54,970 bases of DNA from Leptolyngbyaceae cyanobacterium SM1_4_3. Its GTDB lineage: Bacteria > Cyanobacteriota > Cyanobacteriia > Elainellales > Elainellaceae. Where the stretch lies: NCBI GenBank assembly GCA_012031415.1, contig JAAUTN010000010.1, positions 1 to 54,970 of the forward strand, given 5' to 3'. Made by a program: the position numbers and the translations under genes. The notes below the pieces were generated by a model. The model did no database searches. It saw only the letters and a program-made list of their open reading frames with translations, and was not told where the DNA came from. Below, in pieces: positions 19,698-28,157 of the stretch. Positions within the stretch are counted from its first letter, which is position 1. Every line of letters begins with the position of its first letter.

Positions 19698-19781
19698 GGG
19701 GCTGCTGATTTGAAATATGAATTTTGGTGAGAGTGCCGCACGGCACTCTCACCAAAATTCATACCTGAGTCAAGCAACGCC
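19698..19781. repeat. 84-bp palindromic element, GGCGTTGCT/AAGCAACGCC family, copy 1
   Basis: A perfect 23-bp inverted repeat (arms 19716-19738 and 19741-19763, core GGTGAGAGTGCCG / CGGCACTCTCACC) has only CA between its arms. It is flanked by GGGGCTGCTGATTTGAAA on the left and CCTGAGTCAAGCAACGCC on the right, and these flanks are imperfect inverted repeats of each other. The same flanks occur around a different stem at 29455-29535. It sits downstream of dxs and could also end its transcript, although no T-run follows. MITE-like organisation is inferred. Confidence 0.8.
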
Positions 19782-19916
19782 TCTGGTGTTCCTCAGAGGA
19801 TTGACATGGGTATTTTGGGATTGGGATCAGGAAAATCGCACTCCCAAATGACCGGGTACAGTAGTTTCCAAACCCTAATTCCCGATTCCCGTTCTATCGC
19901 TAAGTTCTGTGAGTAG

Positions 19917-20921
19917 ATGCAGCAAACCTCTTCTCAAGAAGACTTGAATCCTGTAGCTTTTGTGGCCGGTGAACAAGATAAACCGTTGATTCTCTTAATT
20001 GATGATGATGCGGTAATTCGGCTGCGGCTACGTCGCTTTTTAGAGCAGGAAGGCTATCAGGTTGCTGAAGCGGAGAATGGCATTGAGGGATTGGCAGCCT
20101 ACACGTGTTTGCATCCAGATATCGTTTTGTTGGATGCGTTAATGCCAGAAATGGATGGCTTTGGCTGCTGTATGCATTTGCAGCGGTTGCCCGGTGGTGC
20201 CCGCACTCCAGTATTGATGATTACAGGGTTAGAGGATCGAGAATCGGTTGATCAGGCATTTGCGGCTGGGGCGGCGGACTTTGTGACGAAGCCGATTCAC
20301 TGGGCAGTGTTACGTCAGCGGGTGCGACGGTTGATTCATCAGGCTCAGCTTCAGCGCAAGTTGGAGACAGCAAATCAGGCGTTGCAGCGGTTGATTTCAA
20401 TTGATAATTTGACGCAGGTGGCGAATCGTCGTCGATTTGATGAATATTTGGATCAGGAATGGAAACGCATGGCAAGAGAGCGATCGCCCCTTTCATTGAT
20501 TCTCTGTGATGTCGATTTTTTCAAAGCTTACAACGATACCTACGGGCACCAGGCGGGCGATCGTTGTCTCCAGCAGATTGCTAAGGTGCTTGAAAATACG
20601 CCAAAGCGCTCGACGGATCTGGTCGCTCGGTATGGGGGCGAAGAATTTGCAATGATCTTGCCAAATACCCCAGTTGAGGGTGCAGTGCAACTGGCTGAGT
20701 TGATGCGGGCGGCGGTTCGGGCAGTTGCCATTCCCCATGCTCAATCGCCCATTGGACAGGCTGTGACATTAAGCATGGGAGTTGCCTGTGCGATCGCCCA
20801 TCTTGATATAGACTTTGAGTCCCTGGTTGCCGATGCCGACGCAGCACTTTATAAAGCTAAGGCTCGGGGGCGCGATCGCGTGATGGCGGCTGGACAAATT
20901 TGCTTGGATACAGGTTGCTAG
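19917..20921 (+). CDS. Response regulator with GGDEF diguanylate cyclase output
   Basis: A 334-residue REC-GGDEF protein. The receiver (about residues 22-145) has the acidic triad LIDDDA, the phospho-acceptor in VLLDALMPEMDG and the conserved lysine in VTKPIHW. After a short coiled linker, the GGDEF domain has an active-site GGEEF (c-di-GMP synthesis competent), metal and substrate residues in CDVDFFKAYNDTYGHQAGD, and an intact RxxD inhibitory site (RSTD, five residues before GGEEF). It should convert GTP to c-di-GMP under phosphorylation control. Its stop codon overlaps that of the opposite-strand multisensor kinase by 4 bp; the two may be a signalling pair, which is inference from position. 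Confidence 0.93.
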   Translation: MQQTSSQEDLNPVAFVAGEQDKPLILLIDDDAVIRLRLRRFLEQEGYQVAEAENGIEGLAAYTCLHPDIVLLDALMPEMDGFGCCMHLQRLPGGARTPVLMITGLEDRESVDQAFAAGAADFVTKPIHWAVLRQRVRRLIHQAQLQRKLETANQALQRLISIDNLTQVANRRRFDEYLDQEWKRMARERSPLSLILCDVDFFKAYNDTYGHQAGDRCLQQIAKVLENTPKRSTDLVARYGGEEFAMILPNTPVEGAVQLAELMRAAVRAVAIPHAQSPIGQAVTLSMGVACAIAHLDIDFESLVADADAALYKAKARGRDRVMAAGQICLDTGC

Positions 20922-23900
20922 CCTTCTTGCGAGTTAGCTTGGGCGACTGAGGAAATAGCCAGGGGTAGCGTCAGCCAGAAGGTGGAGCCAACGTTGGGAG
21001 TGCTGTAAACCCCGATTTGACCCCCGTGAGCGGTGACGATCTGGCGGCAGAGGTAAAGCCCTAAGCCGATTCCGGTAGAGTGGCGCGATTTTGGTCCTCG
21101 GACATACCGCTCAAAGAGGCGATCGCTCACTTCCTGGGTCATGCCAACGCCATTGTCCTGAAAGTTAAACCGGATCATTTCTTCTTCGACTATGGCGCTA
21201 AGGGTCAAGTCTACCCCAGGAGGATTGTGGTTGAGCGCGTTGGTAATCAGGTTCTCAAACACGCGCCGCAGTTGCAGCGGGTCAGCCGTGACGAGCGGCA
21301 AGTCTGGCGGCACCAGATTTTTCAGCATAGCCTGATTTTTGACCACCAGTGGCTCCAATTCTTCCAGAATGACTTGCGTGAGCAGCCCAAGCTGCATCAG
21401 TTCACAATGCAATACTATGCCCTGAGTTTCACCCGTATGGGCTTGCAGCAGCGAGTTGATGAGTTGAAGCTGATGTTCGCTGCTTTGCAGCATTCGAGTC
21501 ACGATGGAGCGGGTGATAGGAACGATATCTCCAGACTGATTCAGTAAATTTTTCAGCACCAGCGACACCCCCATAATGGGCGTTCGCAGGTCATGGGAAA
21601 AAGCATTAAGAAATTCGTCTTTGAGTTGATTTAGCTGCTGAAGCTCCTGCATTTTTTGCTGAAGCTGGGCAGTGCGTTCCTCAACCTGCTGTTCCAATCC
21701 GGCGTTGAGGGCCTGCACTTGCTGGTAAAGCTGGGATTGTTGAATGGCGATCGTGACTTGAGTGGCCAGGCGATCGATCAGGTCGGCTTCAAACGGCTGC
21801 CACTCGCGAGTGCTAGAACACTGGTTGACGACCAGAGAGCCGAAGAACTGTCCATCTGGCATGATAGGGACGGCAATTCCAGCTTTGATTTGATACTGCT
21901 TGTAGTGTTCCTTGAGGACAGGAGGAGATTCTGTTTGCTCGGTGTCGTTAACGATATAGACGCGATCGCGCTCAAAAATGGTCTGAACTTCCTGATAAAT
22001 AGAGCGATCCGTCACCGAACCCAGGGTTGGCAGAACGTTTTCAGCCACCGATTCAGCAACCACAACGCTAACCCCGTTTGCGTCGTAATGGCTGATTGAA
22101 ACGCGATCGGCTTGCAGCAAATACCGCACTTCTACGGCCGCTGTGCTAAGAATTTCGTTCAGGTCAAGGGATTGGCGGATGCGAAGGGCGATTTCTCCTA
22201 AAAGGCGATCGCGCTCTGCCGAAGCCCACAACTGATGTTCTACACGCTTGCGCTCCGTGATGTCTCGCACGATTGCCAGCACTTCATCTTCGCCACTGAC
22301 CACCACCCGCGCTTCATAATCTCGCGTCGCTGAAACCTCAGACGACAGCGTTTGGTCGGAGGTAAGCTGGCGATAAAGCTGACTGGCGCGATTATGAGTG
22401 AGGCGTAGCTGGTACTCAAAAAGCTGAATTTTGCCTGTTTTCAGCGCTTGCTCAACATAGTGCATTCGCTGCTGGGCCAGGTCAGGCGGCAGCACTTCAT
22501 ACACCGTCTTGCCAATCAGTTGGCTGGGCGGCAGCAAAACATCGCCGTCTCTTTCAGCTTTACAGTCCAGGTAGGTACCATCGCGACCGATTCTAAACAT
22601 TAAGTCGGGAATGGCATTGACCAGTGCCCGGTTTCTAGCTTCGCTCTGGCGAATAGCTGCTTCGGTGCGTTTTCTCTCGGTGATATTCCGAACTCCGGCA
22701 ACTCGCACCGACCGACCCTTATAGTGAATTGCCTTAGCGCAAACGGCCGCAAAAAAGTAGGTGCCGTCTTTTGTAACGCCCATCGCTTCATATTCGTAGG
22801 GTTGATCGGGTGAGGTGAGCGATTGCCAGGTGCGTCTCACGGCTTCACGGTAACTGGGTGCAACCAGATCCATCACGGGCATTCCAATCATTTCGGTGGT
22901 GGAATAGCCGAGTAGCTGTTCGGCGGCGGGGTTAACGTCGATGATTTTGCCAAAGTCGTGAATGATTACCGTTTCAAACGTGGCATTGAAGAAGCTTTGT
23001 AGCCGATCTTCGCTGTCGCGCAGTTCTTTCTCAACTCGCTTGCGATCGGTGACATCTTGCACCACTGTAAGAACTTCATCCTCGCCGCTGACGACGATGC
23101 GGGCTTCGTAGTCGCGCAGTCCTGTGGCTTCTGGCAGGGAATATTCGCAGGTTCGCAGTTCGCTTGACGCTAGCGTTTGCTGAATCTCGTGCCAGAACAT
23201 CTCTGCAACATCAGCGGTGATTACGTCGTGCAAATAGTGACCGACGATCGCCTCACGAGGTACGTGGGCCGAGGCGGCGTTGCCCTTAAAGTCGAGATAG
23301 CGACCGTTGCGACTGAGCCGAAACATTAGATCAGGGCTGGCATCTAGCATTGCCCGGTAACGGGCTTCGCTCTCGCGCAGGTTTTGCTCAACCTGTTTAC
23401 GGTCGGTGATATCGACCAGAACTCCATCCCAGAGCAGTCCGCCGTTTTCTTGCTGCTCAGGGCGAGAAAACCCTTGAACCCACTTGAGTTTGCCGGACGG
23501 GGTGACGATTCGCCCTTCCCAATTCCAGGGTTCCAGGGCAGCGGCGGAGTCGGCGATCGCCTGCTCAAAGCTGTCGCGGTCGGCTGGATGGCAGAGACTA
23601 GAAATCAGTGAAAAATCTGCCTGCACAGCCTGGGGGTCTAGCTCCAAGAGTTCCTGACAGCCAGAGCTAGCGTAAAGCACCTGGCGCACCCCGTTTGCCT
23701 GATAGAGGAACTGATAGATCATTCCAGGCACATTGGACGCAATCTTCTTGAGCCTGGATTCGCTTTGGCGTAGGGCGGTTACAGCCTGTTGGCGGGCGAT
23801 CGCTCCGCCAATGCTGGCCGCCATCATCGACAGGGCAGCTTTTTCGTCCTGTGACCACTGGCGCTCGGTGCGGCAATCATCAAAGCCAATGAATCCCCAG

Positions 23901-24481
23901 AGTTCGCTGTCAATCCGAATTGGGACGACTAGAATCGCCAGAATGTCTTGAGCCAGCAAGCACTCCTGCTCTTCGGGGGGCATTTCTCGCGTCAGCCCGC
24001 TCACAATTTGTCCGGCGGCGATCGCCCGATACCATTCCGTCGCGCTGGGACTGGAAAACGAAAAGCTCTGAAAAGCGGGATTGTGAATGTGAGCCGTGAT
24101 TGACTCTCGCACCCATTCCAGCTTTTGGTTGGCGACAGGCTCTCCGGTTTCGGGATGAGGCTCAATGGTGAAGATATGAACTCGATCGACCCCTGTGGTT
24201 TTACCTAAAATGGCTAATGCTCTGGCGATCGCCTCGTTGTAATCGTCGCCCATTAAGAGTTGTCCGGTCGCCTCTGCGACCCCTTGCAGGAGGCGAGAGC
24301 CTCGTGATTCTTGTGGCTGCGCGGGATGATCAGCAGGAGCGGGATAATCTACTGAGGTACGCCTATTTTCAGCGGGGCGGTTAAATTGGGCGATCGCCAA
24401 AACTTTCTGTAGCCGAATGAATGCAGCTTCATCCGCACAGCAGTCTCGCAGGGCTTGGAGGCGATCGAGGTCGAGAATCAT
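20918..24481 (-). CDS. Multisensor histidine kinase (GAF, four PAS, GAF, HisKA, HATPase)
   Basis: A 1187-residue soluble sensor kinase without obvious membrane segments. Domains in order: GAF (about 70-215), PAS (about 240-360), PAS/PAC (about 370-485), PAS/PAC (about 490-605), PAS/PAC (about 620-770), GAF (about 785-930), a coiled coil rich in Gln, HisKA (phospho-acceptor near residue 963 in FSHDLRTPIMGVSLVL) and HATPase (NLITNALNHNPPG, NFQDNGVGMT, GIGLGLYLCRQIVTAHGGQI). The ligand is unknown; the GAF domains lack an obvious cysteine in the usual bilin-binding position. No receiver is attached. The nearest regulator is the convergent REC-GGDEF gene. Confidence 0.92.
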   Translation of the reverse strand: MILDLDRLQALRDCCADEAAFIRLQKVLAIAQFNRPAENRRTSVDYPAPADHPAQPQESRGSRLLQGVAEATGQLLMGDDYNEAIARALAILGKTTGVDRVHIFTIEPHPETGEPVANQKLEWVRESITAHIHNPAFQSFSFSSPSATEWYRAIAAGQIVSGLTREMPPEEQECLLAQDILAILVVPIRIDSELWGFIGFDDCRTERQWSQDEKAALSMMAASIGGAIARQQAVTALRQSESRLKKIASNVPGMIYQFLYQANGVRQVLYASSGCQELLELDPQAVQADFSLISSLCHPADRDSFEQAIADSAAALEPWNWEGRIVTPSGKLKWVQGFSRPEQQENGGLLWDGVLVDITDRKQVEQNLRESEARYRAMLDASPDLMFRLSRNGRYLDFKGNAASAHVPREAIVGHYLHDVITADVAEMFWHEIQQTLASSELRTCEYSLPEATGLRDYEARIVVSGEDEVLTVVQDVTDRKRVEKELRDSEDRLQSFFNATFETVIIHDFGKIIDVNPAAEQLLGYSTTEMIGMPVMDLVAPSYREAVRRTWQSLTSPDQPYEYEAMGVTKDGTYFFAAVCAKAIHYKGRSVRVAGVRNITERKRTEAAIRQSEARNRALVNAIPDLMFRIGRDGTYLDCKAERDGDVLLPPSQLIGKTVYEVLPPDLAQQRMHYVEQALKTGKIQLFEYQLRLTHNRASQLYRQLTSDQTLSSEVSATRDYEARVVVSGEDEVLAIVRDITERKRVEHQLWASAERDRLLGEIALRIRQSLDLNEILSTAAVEVRYLLQADRVSISHYDANGVSVVVAESVAENVLPTLGSVTDRSIYQEVQTIFERDRVYIVNDTEQTESPPVLKEHYKQYQIKAGIAVPIMPDGQFFGSLVVNQCSSTREWQPFEADLIDRLATQVTIAIQQSQLYQQVQALNAGLEQQVEERTAQLQQKMQELQQLNQLKDEFLNAFSHDLRTPIMGVSLVLKNLLNQSGDIVPITRSIVTRMLQSSEHQLQLINSLLQAHTGETQGIVLHCELMQLGLLTQVILEELEPLVVKNQAMLKNLVPPDLPLVTADPLQLRRVFENLITNALNHNPPGVDLTLSAIVEEEMIRFNFQDNGVGMTQEVSDRLFERYVRGPKSRHSTGIGLGLYLCRQIVTAHGGQIGVYSTPNVGSTFWLTLPLAISSVAQANSQEG

Positions 24482-24968
24482 AACACTCCCGATGGTGACA
24501 ACACAATGCGTAAAGGTGTAAGTAGATATCTATGTATCTCACCAAAAAACAAACTTTTAGCCTTTCTTAATCATTAAAATAGGTCTGCCTGGTGGATTAG
24601 ATAAATCCGTCGTTAGGGTACTTTACGCTCTGGTCAAATTTGCTTTTGGTCTGTAGTGCTTCAGCGTGAACCAGTCCGATTACGGAAACAGCAAAACTTC
24701 TTTAAATACGATGAAGCGGTAGGCAACTAATTTACGCAGATTTCGTCGCCTCCCCTGTAAATCTTATGACAAGCCTCTGACGAAGATATTAAAGCTAAGG
24801 AAAAGATAGTACGGGTGGCGATCGCCAAATTCCCTCTAAAACAAGTCTTTTGTCCGCCTTTTTAACAGAATTAACAGTTTTTCTCGACGCAGCTAATTTA
24901 GGAACTTTTTATACCTTTCCTGGTCTGTTTATTCATCCAGTTCAGCATTTTTTGGAGAACGCTCTCCC
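24482..24968. other. 487-bp divergent promoter region without a gene
   Basis: The region separates the multisensor kinase (minus) from the SLH-protein gene (plus). It is AT-rich, with no frame that looks coding, no clear hairpin with a T-run and no dispersed repeat that I can recognise. A TTAACAGAATTAACAG direct repeat at about 24864-24879, about 90 bp before the SLH start codon, could be a regulator site; this is weak. Confidence 0.45.
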
Positions 24969-26201
24969 ATGTCTAGTTTCAATTCTTGGCGATCTGGTAC
25001 CGCCTTACTAATCGCACTTAGCCTGACTGCGGGAGCCGCTGCACCCCTAGTCATTCAGGCTCCTGTGCAAGCACAAACTAACTTTTTTGATGTTCAGTCA
25101 AGTTACTGGGCAGCACCCTTCATTCAAGAGCTAGCCAGACGAGAAATTATTAGTGGATTTCCCGATGGCAGTTTCCGCCCGGATGATCCGGTAACTCGCG
25201 CTCAGTTTGCCGCAATGGTGCGTCAGGCTTTTGACCAGGCTCAGGTTCGCAATTCCGTTAATTTTGTCGATGTTCCCAGTAACTACTGGGCCTACACCGC
25301 GATTCAGGAAGCCTACAGCATTGGCTTTTTGACAGGCTACCCTGGCAATGTGTTTAACCCTAACCAAAATATTCCTAGAGCGCAGGTGTTGGTTTCTCTC
25401 GCTAATGGGTTGGGCTACAGCGCTAGCGGTGTCGGCAACACGCTGCAAGTCTACAGCGACAGCAGCAGCATTCCTGACTATGCTCAAACCAGCATTGCGG
25501 CTGCAACTCAAGAGCAAATCGTGGTGAACTACCCTAATACTCAAGTGCTAAACCCAAATCGCCCTGCTACTCGTGCAGAGGTGGCTGCGTTTATCTATCA
25601 AGCGCTGGTGAGTTCGGGTGAGGCGGTTGCAGTTTCCTCTCCGTACATTGTGGGTCAAGCTCCGGTTGTTCAGCCTGCTGTCAGAATTCCTTCTGGCACC
25701 GTGATCCCAGTCGGCTATGGCGAGGCTGACAAGATTTACGTTGCGCCAGAGGAGCCAGATCCGGTTCCGGTGACGCTGTTGGTTGACCGGGATATCATTT
25801 CGGCTGACGGCACGGTGTTGATTCCCGCTAACAGTCAGGTTGTGGGTGAGGTACGAGTTACAGGAAATGGGGCACAGTTCTACGCTAATCAGCTAGTTCT
25901 GACTAACGGTTCTCGTTTGGCGATTGATGCAACCTCACAGGTTGTCACTCGGACTGAAGAGATTCGTCGAGGTGCCAGTGTGCGCGAAGTGATCACGGGC
26001 GCTGCGCTGGGTGCGGGTGCGGCGGCGGCTGTGGCTGGTGTGACAGGCGATCGCGCCATTGCTACTGAGGAAGTGCTGGGCGGTGTAGGGGCAGGGGCGC
26101 TGCTCAACTTCTTCTTGGGACGCGATCGCGTTACGCTGATTTCGATTGATCCCAATACCGACCTAGATCTGACGCTAAACTCGCCGCTAGCTCTGCAATA
26201 G
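24969..26201 (+). CDS. Secreted SLH-domain envelope protein
   Basis: A 410-residue exported protein. The signal peptide (about residues 1-36) ends at a VQAQT-type site. Three SLH repeats follow: FFDVQSSYWAAPFIQELARR with GFPDGSFRPDDPVTRAQF (38-90), FVDVPSNYWAYTAIQEAYSI with GYPGNVFNPNQNIPRAQV (100-155), and a more divergent third (DSSSIPDYAQTSIAAATQEQ with NYPNTQVLNPNRPATRAEV, to about 215). SLH domains usually anchor proteins to cell-wall polymers. The C-terminal half contains DGTVLIPANSQVVGEVRVTG and a Gly/Ala-rich hydrophobic stretch (GAALGAGAAAAVAGVTG), which may insert in or associate with the outer membrane. It is not the SLH-OprB porin type, which is much longer. Confidence 0.9.
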   Translation: MSSFNSWRSGTALLIALSLTAGAAAPLVIQAPVQAQTNFFDVQSSYWAAPFIQELARREIISGFPDGSFRPDDPVTRAQFAAMVRQAFDQAQVRNSVNFVDVPSNYWAYTAIQEAYSIGFLTGYPGNVFNPNQNIPRAQVLVSLANGLGYSASGVGNTLQVYSDSSSIPDYAQTSIAAATQEQIVVNYPNTQVLNPNRPATRAEVAAFIYQALVSSGEAVAVSSPYIVGQAPVVQPAVRIPSGTVIPVGYGEADKIYVAPEEPDPVPVTLLVDRDIISADGTVLIPANSQVVGEVRVTGNGAQFYANQLVLTNGSRLAIDATSQVVTRTEEIRRGASVREVITGAALGAGAAAAVAGVTGDRAIATEEVLGGVGAGALLNFFLGRDRVTLISIDPNTDLDLTLNSPLALQ

Positions 26202-26213
26202 CGTCAAGTGAAT

Positions 26214-26294
26214 GCCATTTCAGCCCCCGATACACCGCTGAAATGGCGCGAGAAACGTGCCTCTTGTAAGCGATTCAATGGAGGCACGTTTCTC
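26214..26294. terminator. Two consecutive hairpins after the SLH gene
   Basis: Hairpin 1: GCCATTTCAGC (26214-26224) with GCTGAAATGGC (26237-26247). Hairpin 2: GAGAAACGTGCCTC (26250-26263) with GAGGCACGTTTCTC (26281-26294), a perfect 14-bp stem followed by TTCAATTTATT. They lie between the stop codons of the SLH gene and the restored reading frame of the convergent sua5 gene and probably stop transcription from both sides. Confidence 0.7.
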
Positions 26295-26300
26295 TTCAAT

Positions 26301-26932
26301 TTATTGTAAATCTAGCTGAATATTGCCCTGTCGCAAAATTTCCCAGCAGTTGCCCTGCCATCGAACGACGGTAGAAGGAACTCCCTGAGATGCCACTGGG
26401 GGAAGCTCAGATGGTTTGGTCTGAGACAGCGTTTGCTGTAGGTTATCTAATTCTGAGGGTGAGAGAGTGAGAACTTCTGGAAATTGGGCTGCGATCGCTC
26501 CATTGTTCGCAGCGGAGGTTGTCCAGAAAGGTTGGCGCTAGTCGTCGCAAGTGTCCCAGTCTGCGCCAGAATATGACGGGCGATCGCGCAGTTTGGCACT
26601 CTAATGCCAATGGTCGTTGGGTCAGTTGGGTTGACGGCAGTAGGGAGGCGATCGCTAGCGGGCAAAACCAGCGTCAAGGCACCCGGCCAGTACCTTTCCG
26701 CAACCTGCCGCCAAATTTGTCTCTCCTCAGCGCTGCCCGCTGTAAACTCCCACAAATCTGAACTGTTAGCCGCCATCAAAATCAGCGGTTTAGTCTGGCT
26801 GCGCTGCTTTGCGGCAAAAATTAGCGCCGCCCGATCGGGTCGGGCTGCCAACGCCGGAACGGTGTCGGTCGGAAAGCTGATCAGGCGATCGCCAGAGCGA
26901 GCAGCAGCAATCAAGTCAGGAAGGGAAGACAT
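26301..26932 (-). pseudogene. Threonylcarbamoyl-AMP synthase (Sua5/YrdC), interrupted by a frameshift
   Basis: Sua5/YrdC makes threonylcarbamoyl-AMP for the t6A37 modification of ANN-decoding tRNAs, an essential function in most bacteria. The first part (ISFPTDTVPALAAR, AKQRSQTKPLILM, RYWPGALTLVLP, IGIRVPNCAIARHILAQTG, LATTSANLSGQPP) is a good family match. After SGQPPLRT the frame runs to an early stop at 26447, but the neighbouring frame continues with family-like coding sequence (GAIAAQFPEVLTLSPSELDN, then GVPSTVVRWQGNCWEILRQG) to a stop at 26301. One extra A near 26512 (ACAATGG to ACAAATGG on the minus strand) would restore it. It follows prmC by 59 bp. Because the function is essential, a sequence error is the likeliest cause. 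Confidence 0.85.
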
Positions 26933-26991
26933 GGGAAGGAGGAGGGAGGAGGACTGAAGGAATAGCATGAGTTCCGCTTTGCTAAACCATC

Positions 26992-27936
26992 CTACAAAAA
27001 CTTTTCATTCCTGATCTCTTCTTCCTTTTTCCTCGCCTGAGCAAATCGCTCAATTCCTGCCAGGTCTTTGTGAATCTGAATATCCTGATAGCAGCCATGC
27101 TGGTGGAGCAAGGTGGCAACGGTTTGGGCTTGACCTGCCATCATCTCAATTAGCCAGATGCCGCCAGATTGTAAATAATCAGGTGCAGTGTCAATCAGGT
27201 GACGAATGCTGTTGAGTCCATCCACACCGCCATCAAGCGCTAACTGGGGTTCGTGTTTGGTGACTTCGGGTTGCAGTTCAGATACCGTCTGGCTGGGAAT
27301 GTAGGGAGGGTTAGAAATGAGTCCGCTGAGGGTGCCTTTAAGTGACACAAGGGGCTGAAACCAGTCGCCGTGATGGAATCGAATGCGGTCGGTTAAGCTA
27401 TATTGCTGGGCGTTGGTTTGGGCGATCGCCAAAGCCTCAGCGCTGCAATCCACAGCATGAACGGTAGCAAGCGGAAATGTGATGGATAGCCCCAGCGCGA
27501 TCGCCCCGCTGCCCGTGCCCAAGTCTGCCCAGTGTCCTTGTCTTAGCTTAGGGGTTTTGGCGGTGGCGGCGATCGCCAGATCAACCAAAAGCTCAGTTTC
27601 AGGTCTGGGAATCAAGACTGCGGGAGAAACAGTCAGGGAAAATTGTCTCCAGGGTGCTACTCCTGTCAGATATTGGACGGGAACACGGTCCTCTAGTCTG
27701 CGCTGCCACAGTCGCGTCAGTTCCTCTAGGGGCAGCTTTAGCAGCACTTTCTCCTGATGGCGAATAGCCCCTGAGTATAGAGGTAGCCGATTTAAGCCTG
27801 CTGCCTCTCGCAAGAGCCATTCGATTTCAAATGGGGGGATGTGAGCGATCGCCGCCTGCTGTCGAGCATCCTGCCACCATTGCCAGAGCGCTCGTCCAGA
27901 CACCTCAACCAAAAGTTCCGTCACTTGCTCATGCAT
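26992..27936 (-). CDS. prmC: Peptide chain release factor N5-glutamine methyltransferase
   Basis: PrmC methylates the Gln of the GGQ motif in release factors RF1/RF2. The protein has an N-terminal helical domain, the SAM-binding motif WADLGTGSGAIALGLS, and the catalytic NPPY motif in LISNPPYIPSQTV, followed by HEPQLALDGGVDGLNSIRHL, all standard. I start at the ATG at 27936 (314 residues); the frame is open to 28014, but that extension runs into a 93-bp palindromic element (27959-28051) and is not conserved-looking. Upstream of sua5 in an apparent two-gene operon. Confidence 0.94.
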   Translation of the reverse strand: MHEQVTELLVEVSGRALWQWWQDARQQAAIAHIPPFEIEWLLREAAGLNRLPLYSGAIRHQEKVLLKLPLEELTRLWQRRLEDRVPVQYLTGVAPWRQFSLTVSPAVLIPRPETELLVDLAIAATAKTPKLRQGHWADLGTGSGAIALGLSITFPLATVHAVDCSAEALAIAQTNAQQYSLTDRIRFHHGDWFQPLVSLKGTLSGLISNPPYIPSQTVSELQPEVTKHEPQLALDGGVDGLNSIRHLIDTAPDYLQSGGIWLIEMMAGQAQTVATLLHQHGCYQDIQIHKDLAGIERFAQARKKEEEIRNEKFL

Positions 27937-27958
27937 TAATTGCCTACACAACTGAGCA

Positions 27959-28051
27959 TATAGCGATCCTAAATAATTCGTGAAAGTGTCCGCCCTTAGG
28001 GCGGACACTTTCACGAATTATCTTTTTCACAAATCAGATAGGACTGCTATA
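27959..28051. mobile_element. 93-bp palindromic MITE-like element, TATAGC family, copy 1
   Basis: Begins TATAGCGATCCTAAAT and ends AGGACTGCTATA; the termini are imperfect inverted repeats. Inside is a perfect 24-bp palindrome (arms 27973-27996 and 27998-28021, GTGAAAGTGTCCGCCCT and its complement) with a single central T. Then comes CTTTTTCACAAATCAGATAG. The second copy (48318-48410) has exactly the same length, ends and tail. It lies 22 bp upstream of the prmC ATG. TA-flanked termini suggest a Tc1/mariner/IS630-type origin, but the mobilising transposase is not in the window. Confidence 0.85.
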
Positions 28052-28073
28052 GAAGCATTGGTAAAAATTAGGC

Positions 28074-28132
28074 CAAAAACTAGAACCAGGAATGGAGACG
28101 GGGCAAAGCCTTACTTCCATTCTTGGTTCTAG
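28074..28132 (-). terminator. Rho-independent terminator of the tic22-like gene
   Basis: On the minus strand CTAGAACCAAGAATGGA pairs with TCCATTCCTGGTTCTAG (one G-U position, 17-bp stem) and is followed by TTTTTGG. It lies 26 bp after the stop codon of the Tic22-like gene, the expected position. Confidence 0.85.
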
Positions 28133-28157
28133 GTTGAATGATTACAGCTATACAAGC

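Noticed and set aside
27931-28014. Longer N-terminus for PrmC
   Set aside because: The extension is encoded by the 93-bp palindromic element; the ATG at 27936 gives a normal-length protein.
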